Made by a program: the position numbers and the translations under genes. Shown in pieces: positions 1 to 4,954 of a stretch of DNA of 6,905 nt. Positions within the stretch are counted from its first letter, which is position 1; each line of letters begins with the position of its first letter. Under the pieces are notes generated by a model that saw only the letters and a list, made by a program, of their open reading frames with translations, was not told the DNA's origin and did not search any database. Source of the DNA: Syntrophaceae bacterium (GTDB lineage Bacteria; Desulfobacterota; DTXE01); assembly GCA_012962595.1 (NCBI GenBank), contig DTXE01000205.1:1-6905 (forward strand). The letters are read 5' to 3'.

Positions 1-92
1 GCAAAACCCTCAATGGATGAACCATCAAACCCCATTCCCTCTGTAAGGGCCTCCTACAGTTCAGGTAAGAGCTTCGGCAGACTATCCCGGAA
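1..92 (-). pseudogene. glnA: Glutamine synthetase (GlnA) N-terminal fragment, truncated and interrupted by TAG; continues off the left edge
   Basis: Reading leftwards in one frame, bases 53-1 encode EALTEGMGFDGSSIEGF plus a partial Ala codon. This is the hallmark segment of the N-terminal beta-grasp domain of type I glutamine synthetases (ATP-dependent ammonia assimilation onto glutamate), whose Asp-Gly-Ser-Ser loop helps build the active site of the neighbouring subunit. The same frame upstream gives FRDSLPKLLPEL and then a TAG at 56-54, where the family commonly has Glu, so a single GAG-to-TAG change would explain it. A second in-frame TAA lies at 95-93, only a few bases from the stop codon of the membrane-protein gene. 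The usual 50-60 residues before this loop therefore cannot be encoded contiguously. ATG 35-33 could in principle start a shortened protein, but that would lack the domain's first strands. Family recognition is good; whether the remainder is degraded cannot be seen here. Confidence 0.6.
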
Positions 93-99
93 TTAAGGT

Positions 100-468
100 C
101 TACTTTATATATACAATCAAAAATATACCCAGCACTATGGCCACAATACCCCAGAAACGGTATGTTGTTTCAGAGACATCTTTTAGCCACCACTTTATAA
201 GGGCATCTGTGGTCTCCCTTTTTCCAAAAATGAAATAAAGACCTTTAGCTATTGCCAAAACCCCTAATATAAGAGGATACAATAGATGACTGCTACTCTT
301 TATAGAGATCACAAGTAGCAAGCCTATAATCAGGGGAATAACAGCTAATATCTTAGGGTTTCCACCCTCAATTAGACCAGTCAAGGTTTTCCTGGCTTTT
401 TCTGTATACAAAACAGAAAACGTTCCTAAAGCTATCCATAGAGCTCCAATTGCAAAGAGAATCCACAT
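100..468 (-). CDS. Small four-helix integral membrane protein of unknown function
   Basis: I do not recognise a family. The chosen start gives 122 residues, with four hydrophobic segments at about 2-20, 39-56, 62-81 and 103-121. Short charged stretches separate them: EKARK after helix 1, GKRETTD after helix 3, and a WWLKDVSE amphipathic stretch before helix 4. It should be a cytoplasmic-membrane protein with both termini on the same side, perhaps two repeated hairpins. An ATG at 507 is in frame and would add 13 residues (MGHSNGVNRGGEF). The internal ATG at 468 is preferred because a strong purine-rich site, GAGGGGGTG, ends 5 bases before it, and because the extra residues are encoded by a palindromic element. 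It lies just upstream of the glnA fragment on the same strand, with no intact co-transcribed gene visible. The reading frame and membrane nature are convincing; the function is unknown. Confidence 0.72.
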   Translation of the reverse strand: MWILFAIGALWIALGTFSVLYTEKARKTLTGLIEGGNPKILAVIPLIIGLLLVISIKSSSHLLYPLILGVLAIAKGLYFIFGKRETTDALIKWWLKDVSETTYRFWGIVAIVLGIFLIVYIK

Positions 469-473
469 AAATT

Positions 474-482
474 CACCCCCTC
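474..482 (-). promoter_or_regulatory. Ribosome binding site deciding the start of the small membrane protein
   Basis: On the minus strand GAGGGGGTG lies 5 bases (7 from the G-rich core) before the ATG at 468. No comparable site precedes the upstream in-frame ATG at 507, so this supports the shorter protein. Confidence 0.6.
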
Positions 483-487
483 GGTTT

Positions 488-558
488 ACCCCGTTAGAAT
501 GCCCCACGTGAACCCCGTAGCTACTTTAGTAAGCAACGGGATGAAATTCTAAAGGGGT
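488..558. repeat. Compound palindromic element: outer inverted repeat enclosing an inner hairpin
   Basis: The outer arms ACCCCGTTAGAAT (488-500) and ATTCTAAAGGGGT (546-558) are inverted with 12 of 13 pairs. Between them lies a second hairpin: CCCGT (514-518) pairs with ACGGG (536-540). After an A-A mismatch, GCT (520-522) pairs with AGC (532-534), and AC/GT close a TTTA loop, leaving A531 bulged. Nested hairpins of this kind occur at the ends of IS200/IS605-type elements and in small non-autonomous palindromic elements. No transposase gene is present, so the origin is inference. It sits in the leader of the small membrane-protein gene and could also fold in its mRNA. Confidence 0.5.
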
Positions 559-632
559 TTACTCAGGATTTCTTGCATTTCCTGATAATTATAAAAAAGC
601 AATCTACAAGAAAGCTGTCAAAAAGTAAACCC
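555..632. repeat. Inverted repeat GGGTTTACT / AGTAAACCC, IS-end-like
   Basis: GGGTTTACT (555-563) and AGTAAACCC (624-632) form a perfect 9-bp inverted repeat about 60 bp apart; the left copy overlaps the outer arm of the neighbouring palindrome. Read on the minus strand, the right copy continues as GGGTTTACTTTTTGACAG, similar to the GGATTTAC...TTTTTTGTCA motif at 4734-4753. Between the arms are an imperfect dyad (TCAGGA 563-568 with TCCTGA 580-585) and an AT-rich stretch. This looks like an eroded mobile-element end, but no coding remnant was recognised. Confidence 0.35.
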
Positions 633-670
633 AAAAATTGAGTTGTGGTGTCTCTTAGTACCAGATTTTA

Positions 671-702
671 TTGTGCCTCCCTTCCAAAGTGTATAATATA
701 AT
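671..702 (+). promoter_or_regulatory. Candidate sigma-70 promoter for yjbQ(-fumC), with two overlapping TATAAT boxes
   Basis: TATAATATAAT at 692-702 contains two perfect TATAAT hexamers sharing one T (692-697 and 697-702). A weak -35 candidate TTGTGC (671-676) lies 15 bp before the first and 20 bp before the second, so neither spacing is ideal. Transcription would begin near 704-710, leaving a leader of about 50 nt before yjbQ. The double -10 is seen directly; promoter activity is inferred. Confidence 0.45.
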
Positions 703-747
703 CCTTGATCGGCCACCTTAATCGATCTTTTTAATCGTATAGGAAAA

Positions 748-754
748 AAGGAGG
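748..754 (+). promoter_or_regulatory. Strong Shine-Dalgarno site of yjbQ
   Basis: AAGGAGG ends 5 bases before the ATG at 760, a near-perfect match to the 16S anti-SD. It fixes the yjbQ start and contrasts with the poor site of the next gene, fumC. Confidence 0.75.
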
Positions 755-759
755 ATGGT

Positions 760-1176
760 ATGAAAGCGCATACTAAGTATTTGTGGTTTAATACCAAAAG
801 ACATAGGGACTATATCAATATTACTCCAGAGGTGGAAAAGGCCCTGAAAGAGAGCAAAATAAAGGAAGGATTCATATTGGTGAGTGCCATGCATATTACT
901 GCGGGGGTTTATGTAAATGATGCTGAGCCTGGAATTATCCAAGACATAGACGAAATGTTAGAAAGACTTGCTCCTTACAGGCCCGATTACCACCATCATC
1001 ATGGAATGGGTTCAGGTAATGGAGATGCACATTTAAAAAATATTCTAACCCATCATCAAGTGATTGTACCGGTAACCGATGGGAGTCTTGATTTAGGGCC
1101 TTGGCAGCAGATTTATTATGCTGAATTTGATGGTCAGCGGAAAAAGCGGGTCATCATTAAGGTTATAGGGGGATAA
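760..1176 (+). CDS. yjbQ: YjbQ / UPF0047 family protein (possible secondary thiamine-phosphate synthase)
   Basis: The 138-residue length is normal for the single-domain UPF0047 family, small cytosolic trimeric beta-rich proteins. Family features are seen in order: [17 protein letters not shown] at 42-58, a histidine run HHHH at 78-81, NGDAHLKN at 87-94 and [19 protein letters not shown] at 107-125. The last matches the family signature in its GPWxQIFY form. Conserved histidines (H45, H78-81, H91) could bind a metal or phosphate. The biochemical role is poorly settled: some members show weak thiamine-phosphate synthase activity, the source of the 'secondary' name, but this cannot be shown from sequence. 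The start is fixed by AAGGAGG 5 bases upstream. fumC follows on the same strand after 76 bp, so the two may share a transcript. Confidence 0.9.
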   Translation: MKAHTKYLWFNTKRHRDYINITPEVEKALKESKIKEGFILVSAMHITAGVYVNDAEPGIIQDIDEMLERLAPYRPDYHHHHGMGSGNGDAHLKNILTHHQVIVPVTDGSLDLGPWQQIYYAEFDGQRKKRVIIKVIGG

Positions 1177-1192
1177 AGAAGACAAAAATATC

Positions 1193-1220
1193 TTGATTTG
1201 TTTCTGCAGTGTGATATTTA
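1193..1220 (+). promoter_or_regulatory. Weak candidate internal promoter ahead of fumC
   Basis: In the 76-bp gap between yjbQ and fumC, TTGATT (1193-1198) is followed after 16 bp by TATTTA (1215-1220), with a TG one base upstream of the -10 (extended -10 style). The match is mediocre. fumC may equally be read only from the yjbQ promoter; no terminator separates the two genes. Confidence 0.25.
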
Positions 1221-1252
1221 GCTGATTAAGACAAGATAATTACTGGATCAGG

Positions 1253-2671
1253 ATGAGAAAAAGAGGTTATCGCATTGAAACGGATTCCATGGGAAAGGTA
1301 AAGGTTCCCAGAAATGCATACTATGGAGCCCAAACACAACGGGCGGTGGAGAACTTCCCCATTAGTAGCCTACGTTTTCCCAGAGCGTTCATCTGGGCTA
1401 TAGGGCTAATTAAAGAGGCTGGGGCTCAGGCTAATCAGGAGCTTGGCCTTTTAGAGAAAAACATTGCAAAAACCATTAGACAGGCAGCTCATGAGGTAGC
1501 AAAAGGTGTATGGGATGACCAATTCGTAGTAGACATTTTTCAAACAGGGTCTGGTACCTCAACAAACATGAATGCCAATGAAGTTATAGCCAATCGGGCC
1601 ATTGAGCTCCTTGGAGGGAAAATAGGTACCAAATCACCTGTTCATCCCAATGAGCATGTAAATCTTGGACAATCTAGCAATGACGTTATCCCATCGGCCA
1701 TACATATGGCGGCAACCAGAGAAATTATCCATAACCTCATTCCGGCCTTAAGGGCATTGCAACAATCTTTGGCCAATAAGGCCAGGGAGTTTGACCAGGT
1801 GATTAAGATTGGCCGAACCCACCTTCAAGATGCCTTACCCATAAAACTGGGACAGGAATTTGGTGGATATGCCAGGCAAATTGAGATGGGGATTAAACGT
1901 CTTAAGGCTACCCTGCCAAGCCTCTCCGAATTGGCCCTAGGTGGTACTGCTGTGGGAACCGGATTTGGAAGTCATGTAGATTTTGCTCGGAGGGCCATTA
2001 GTATTATCAATAAAAAGACAAAGCTAAACTTCAGAGAGGCCAAAGATCACTTTGCGGTGCAAGGTGGACAGGATGCTGTGCTGGAGGCCAGTAATGCCCT
2101 GAAAAGTGTGGCAGTGAGCCTACTTAAAATTGCCAATGATGTTCGCTGGCTGAGTTCTGGGCCCAGATGCGGGATAGGAGAAATCCAGATGGCAGAAGTT
2201 CAACCAGGGTCTTCCATCATGCCCGGAAAGGTAAATCCGGTGATTGCCGAATCTGTCATTCAGGTTGCTGCCCACATCTTAGGTAATGATGCCGCCATTA
2301 CCATAGGGGCCCAGATGGGCAATTTTGAATTGAATACCATGTTACCTCTGATGGGCTATAATCTTCTGCAATCTATCCAAATACTTGCCTCGGCTGTTTG
2401 CAATTTTAAGGAAAGATGTATTGATGGGCTTGAGGCCAATGTTGAACGCTGTAAGGCAATGCTAGAAAAGAGCCTGGCCCTAGCTACTGCCCTTGTTCCA
2501 GAAATTGGCTATGATCGGGCAGCTGGCATCGCCAAAAAGGCATTTAAGACCGGGAAGACCATTAGTGAGATAGCATTAGAAGAAAATATCCTTCCCCCTG
2601 ATGGCCTAAAAGAACTTCTTGATCCCAAAAAGATGACAAAACCAGGGCTGCCAGGGAAGAAGGGTAAATAG
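1253..2671 (+). CDS. fumC: Class II fumarate hydratase (fumarase C)
   Basis: This enzyme reversibly hydrates fumarate to L-malate in the cytosol (TCA cycle, oxidative or reductive). It belongs to the iron-independent homotetrameric fumarase/aspartase superfamily, and 472 residues is a typical length. Active-site segments are intact: TGSGTSTNMNANE at 98-110, HPNEHVNLGQSSND at 131-144, GRTHLQDA at 187-194 with H190 equivalent to the E. coli H188 general-base region, and the mobile signature loop GSSIMPGKVNP at 319-329 with catalytic Ser321, Lys326 and Asn328. GSSIMPGKVNP is shared with argininosuccinate lyase and aspartase, but the N-terminal RIETDSMGKVKVP and the HPN site favour fumarase. The start ATG has only a poor SD (AGG abutting the ATG), so translation may depend on yjbQ being read upstream or on an SD-independent mode. 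M13 is a less likely start because family members usually include the preceding RIE-DS segment. Confidence 0.95.
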   Translation: MRKRGYRIETDSMGKVKVPRNAYYGAQTQRAVENFPISSLRFPRAFIWAIGLIKEAGAQANQELGLLEKNIAKTIRQAAHEVAKGVWDDQFVVDIFQTGSGTSTNMNANEVIANRAIELLGGKIGTKSPVHPNEHVNLGQSSNDVIPSAIHMAATREIIHNLIPALRALQQSLANKAREFDQVIKIGRTHLQDALPIKLGQEFGGYARQIEMGIKRLKATLPSLSELALGGTAVGTGFGSHVDFARRAISIINKKTKLNFREAKDHFAVQGGQDAVLEASNALKSVAVSLLKIANDVRWLSSGPRCGIGEIQMAEVQPGSSIMPGKVNPVIAESVIQVAAHILGNDAAITIGAQMGNFELNTMLPLMGYNLLQSIQILASAVCNFKERCIDGLEANVERCKAMLEKSLALATALVPEIGYDRAAGIAKKAFKTGKTISEIALEENILPPDGLKELLDPKKMTKPGLPGKKGK

Positions 2672-2672
2672 C

Positions 2673-2688
2673 GGGATTTTTCTATCCC
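2673..2688. other. Small hairpin across the convergent fumC/aconitase stop codons
   Basis: GGGAT (2673-2677) and ATCCC (2684-2688) can form a 5-bp stem with a 6-base loop. It overlaps the aconitase stop codon and lies directly after the fumC stop. Neither strand has a U-tract after the stem, so it is not a good intrinsic terminator. The two transcripts probably overlap at their 3' ends unless Rho or a more distant signal stops them. Confidence 0.25.
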
Positions 2689-4604
2689 TGCCCTTTGATA
2701 AAATTCAAAAGCCCACCTGCGGCCAGTATTTTCCGGTGGCGGAGTGAGACATCTAACCTAGTTTTGATCTCTCTATCTCTGATTTTGACCATGATAATTT
2801 CCTCTCCTTTCAGAATAGAGCTCCTTAACCCATTTATACTTACAGTATCACCTTCCTTGATGAAATCATAATCCTGGGGATCTGCAAAGGTGAGAGGAAT
2901 TACTCCGAAATTAATCAGATTGGCCTTATGGATCCTGGCGAAGCTTTTAGCAATCTTTAATCTAACCCCCAAGTACCTAGGAGCCAGAGCTGCATGTTCT
3001 CGAGATGAACCCTGACCATAGTTCTCACCCCCCACTACTGCCACCGCTTTCTTTCCCTTGGTCTTTATAGAAAAATTAGGGTCTATAGCCTCATAAACAT
3101 GCTCACTAATAGCCGGTATGTTACTTCTCAATGGTAATATTCTGTTTCCAGCTGGCAAAATGTGGTCAGTGGTTATGTGGTCTCCCACCTTTAAGACTAC
3201 CTCAGCCATTACATCCTCATCAAGCGGGGGAAGGTGGGGAAAGGGTTTGATATTCGGTCCCCTAATTATCTCTACCTTTGAGGCATCCTTAAGAGGTGGA
3301 ATGGTCATAGTATCATGGATAATATATTTTTCAGGAATCTTTACCTCAGGATAGGGACCGATGTTTCTAGGGTCCATAATTTTCCCAAAAATGGCTGCTG
3401 CAGCAGCAGTTTCAGGGCTACATAGATAAACTAGGTCATTTTTGGTACCACTTCGGCCTGGAAAATTACGGGGGAAGGTCCGCAGGGAAACAGCTCCTGT
3501 GGCCGGAGCCTGTCCCATGCCAATACAACCCAAACAACCTGATTGGTGAATTCGGGTGCCAGCATGAATTAAGTCTAGCAATCCACCACTGGCCGCAACA
3601 TTTTCTAATACCTGACCACTACCAATGTTGACCTCAAAACTGACCTTTTTATGAACCCTTCTACCTTCCATAGCCTTGGCCACAATCATTAGGTCCCGGT
3701 AGGAGGAATTAGCGCAAGAACCTACTATCACCTGGCTCACCGGTATACCTTCCACCTCTGCCACCTTCTTGACATTATCAGGGGAAGAAGGACAGGCTAT
3801 AAGTGGTTCAAGTTGGCTTAGATCTATCTCAATCACCTTGTCATAGTGGGCATCGGGGTCCGTCTTAATCTCTCGCCACACGTGTTCCCGGCCTTGAGAT
3901 ACCAGAAATAACCTGGTATTTTCGTCGGAAGGGAAGATGGTAGTGGTGGCACCCAATTCAGCACCCATATTGGCAATGGTGGCCCGGTCAGTAACCGATA
4001 AGTTCTCTACCCCAGGGCCAAAATATTCAATTATGTAACCAACCCCACCTTTGACCGTTAGCCTCCTCAGCATTTCCAAAATTACATCCTTAGCCGAGAC
4101 CCAAGGGCCTAGTTTTCCGGTCAGTCTTACCCCCATGATCCTGGGATACGTCAAATAGAATGGTTGTCCTGCTAATGCTATGGCTACATCCAACCCGCCT
4201 GCCCCAATAGCCAACATGGCGCAGCCACCGTTAGTGGGGGTATGGCTATCCGAACCCAGTAGAGTCTTTCCTGGTACGCCAAATCTTTCTAGGTGAACCT
4301 GATGGCAAATTCCGTTACCGGGTTTGGAAAAATAGATGCCGTACTTTTGGGCTGCAGATTGAAGGAAGAGATGGTCATCAGCATTTTTAAAATCGGTTTG
4401 AAGGAGGTTGTGATCTACATAGCTCACTGAAAGTTCAGTCTTGATGCGGTCAAGTCCTAAGGCCTCAAATTCCAGATAGACCATAGTACCTGTGGCATCT
4501 TGGGTGAGAGTCTGATCAATTCTTATGCCAATCTCTTCCCCTTTTTTGGGGATGCCTTCAACAATATGCTCTTCAATTATCTTTTCTGCTACAGTCTTTC
4601 CCAT
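2682..4604 (-). CDS. Aconitate hydratase, compact 'Aquifex type' with fused swivel domain
   Basis: This [4Fe-4S] enzyme interconverts citrate and isocitrate through cis-aconitate in the TCA cycle. At 640 residues it is far shorter than AcnA or AcnB (about 850-900) and matches the compact aconitase described as the Aquifex type. The N-terminal domain carries DHN at 64-66 and GSDSHTPT at 117-124. Cluster ligands are C297 (GSCANSSYRD) and the pair C357/C360 (SGCLGCIG), spaced as in mitochondrial aconitase. The C-terminal swivel domain starts at about 465, with GDHITTDHILPAG at 474-486 and the substrate-binding GSSREHAAL at 532-540. All expected ligands are present, so it should be active. 3-isopropylmalate dehydratase and homoaconitase are alternatives, but those usually have the swivel domain as a separate subunit. 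The start is preceded by a modest SD (GAAGAAG). It is convergent with fumC and divergent from the flavoprotein gene. Confidence 0.92.
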   Translation of the reverse strand: MGKTVAEKIIEEHIVEGIPKKGEEIGIRIDQTLTQDATGTMVYLEFEALGLDRIKTELSVSYVDHNLLQTDFKNADDHLFLQSAAQKYGIYFSKPGNGICHQVHLERFGVPGKTLLGSDSHTPTNGGCAMLAIGAGGLDVAIALAGQPFYLTYPRIMGVRLTGKLGPWVSAKDVILEMLRRLTVKGGVGYIIEYFGPGVENLSVTDRATIANMGAELGATTTIFPSDENTRLFLVSQGREHVWREIKTDPDAHYDKVIEIDLSQLEPLIACPSSPDNVKKVAEVEGIPVSQVIVGSCANSSYRDLMIVAKAMEGRRVHKKVSFEVNIGSGQVLENVAASGGLLDLIHAGTRIHQSGCLGCIGMGQAPATGAVSLRTFPRNFPGRSGTKNDLVYLCSPETAAAAAIFGKIMDPRNIGPYPEVKIPEKYIIHDTMTIPPLKDASKVEIIRGPNIKPFPHLPPLDEDVMAEVVLKVGDHITTDHILPAGNRILPLRSNIPAISEHVYEAIDPNFSIKTKGKKAVAVVGGENYGQGSSREHAALAPRYLGVRLKIAKSFARIHKANLINFGVIPLTFADPQDYDFIKEGDTVSINGLRSSILKGEEIIMVKIRDREIKTRLDVSLRHRKILAAGGLLNFIKGQG

Positions 4605-4647
4605 TTTTCTTCTTCATTAATATGAAAATAACCACATAAAATTTATT

Positions 4648-4677
4648 TATATATTACCACAAAAATCCCTCCCACAA
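4648..4677 (-). promoter_or_regulatory. Candidate promoter of the aconitase gene
   Basis: On the minus strand TTGTGG (4677-4672) and TATATA (4653-4648) are separated by 18 bp, in an otherwise AT-rich stretch about 45-75 bp before the aconitase ATG. Both hexamers are imperfect. The -35 falls inside one of two ATTTTTGTGG direct repeats, which suggests that a regulator could act here. Confidence 0.35.
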
Positions 4678-4681
4678 AAAT
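4657..4681. repeat. Pair of 10-bp direct repeats in the aconitase promoter, possible operator
   Basis: CCACAAAAAT occurs perfectly at 4657-4666 and 4672-4681, 15 bp apart start to start; it reads ATTTTTGTGG towards aconitase. The copies flank and overlap the -35 candidate. Direct repeats at promoter elements are a common arrangement for regulator binding; which regulator is unknown, and chance duplication in AT-rich DNA is possible. Confidence 0.4.
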
Positions 4682-4733
4682 ATACCAAGTACTAAAAAAT
4701 CCAAATTTCAAAATCTTCACCCCGCTAGATAAA

Positions 4734-4781
4734 GGATTTACATTTTTTGTCATTCCTCAGGGACATTTGTATTTTGATATT
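4734..4781. repeat. Degenerate tandem motif resembling an insertion-sequence end
   Basis: GGATTTACATTTTTTGTCATT (4734-4754) is followed 27 bp later, start to start, by GGACATTTGTATTTTGATATT (4761-4781), 13 of 21 positions identical. Degenerate tandem units of the form GGACATTTnnATTTTG...ATT, with TGTCATT between them, resemble my recollection of multi-repeat termini of some DDE-transposase insertion sequences (IS21- or IS481-like). The inverted version near 615-632 is related. No transposase remains, so this is a suggestion only. Confidence 0.3.
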
Positions 4782-4817
4782 TAGCATATATCCCCTTATT
4801 GACTATTTAGAGCCTTC

Positions 4818-4845
4818 TTGTTAAATATTCTCTGAGGTCTATAAA
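4818..4845 (+). promoter_or_regulatory. Candidate sigma-70 promoter for the flavoprotein gene
   Basis: TTGTTA (4818-4823, four of six consensus bases) and TATAAA (4840-4845, five of six) are separated by 16 bp. Transcription would begin near 4852, giving a leader of about 100 nt before the ATG at 4955. This is one of the better promoter matches in the window. Confidence 0.5.
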
Positions 4846-4888
4846 ATATCCTCATGATCGGATGAATGGGGATAGAGATATTTTTTAA

Positions 4889-4903
4889 TAAAGAGCCTCT
4901 TTA
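4889..4903. repeat. Perfect 15-bp palindrome in the flavoprotein leader, possible operator
   Basis: TAAAGAG-C-CTCTTTA has two 7-bp arms around one central base. It is nested inside a second inverted pair, AGAGAT (4874-4879) with ATCTCT (4905-4910). It lies about 45 bp downstream of the predicted -10, where a dimeric repressor site or an mRNA hairpin would be plausible. Confidence 0.4.
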
Positions 4904-4939
4904 GATCTCTCAAGGAAATTAAATTGGAAAGTCAAAAGC

Positions 4940-4946
4940 AAGGGGG
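4940..4946 (+). promoter_or_regulatory. Ribosome binding site of the flavoprotein gene
   Basis: AAGGGGG ends 8 bases before the ATG at 4955. The in-frame ATG at 4985, which would give the typical MLYDLIIVGAGPAG beginning, has no such site, so the longer protein is preferred. Confidence 0.5.
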
Positions 4947-4954
4947 TTTTAAAA

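Larger units (their letters stand above)
469..759. other. Divergent intergenic region between the membrane protein and yjbQ
   Basis: This 291-bp gap has no convincing gene on either strand; the frames I read are short and broken by stops. Its left half holds the compound palindrome and the inverted repeat. Its right half (about 660-759) holds the yjbQ promoter candidate and ribosome binding site. A weak stem, GATCG (707-711) with CGATC (723-727) followed by five T, lies close to the presumed transcript start; it is too short to call a terminator or attenuator. Confidence 0.5.
4605..4954. other. 350-bp divergent intergenic region between aconitase and the flavoprotein gene
   Basis: No gene was found on either strand. 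From left to right it holds the aconitase leader and promoter candidate with its direct repeats (4605-4681), an IS-end-like relic (about 4720-4781), a sigma-70-like promoter facing the flavoprotein gene (4818-4845), and a leader of roughly 100 nt with a perfect palindrome (4889-4903) and a G-rich ribosome binding site. The length and density of signals suggest separate control of the two genes. Confidence 0.5.

Noticed and set aside
54..56. In-frame TAG in the GlnA-like frame as a pyrrolysine or readthrough codon
   Set aside because: A TAA in the same frame at 93-95 and the absence of the usual N-terminal residues make gene decay or truncation simpler.
1..96. Open plus-strand frame (MDEPSNPIPSV...) at the left edge
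   Set aside because: It is the antisense of the GlnA-like segment, which has far stronger family resemblance.
588..621. Perfect TTGACA and TATAAT on the minus strand as a promoter for the membrane protein
   Set aside because: The spacer is 22 bp, well beyond the 16-18 bp normally used; the TTGACA is better explained as part of the IS-end-like motif.
707..732. GATCG...CGATC stem followed by TTTTT as an attenuator of yjbQ
   Set aside because: The stem is 5 bp with an 11-base loop and begins at the presumed transcript start, too weak and too early for termination.
718..942. 74-residue minus-strand reading frame
   Set aside because: It lies antisense over the start of the well-supported yjbQ, has no family resemblance, and its composition fits a shadow frame.
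3118..3354. 78-residue plus-strand reading frame within aconitase
   Set aside because: It is antisense to the conserved swivel-domain region of aconitase and has no SD or recognisable motif.
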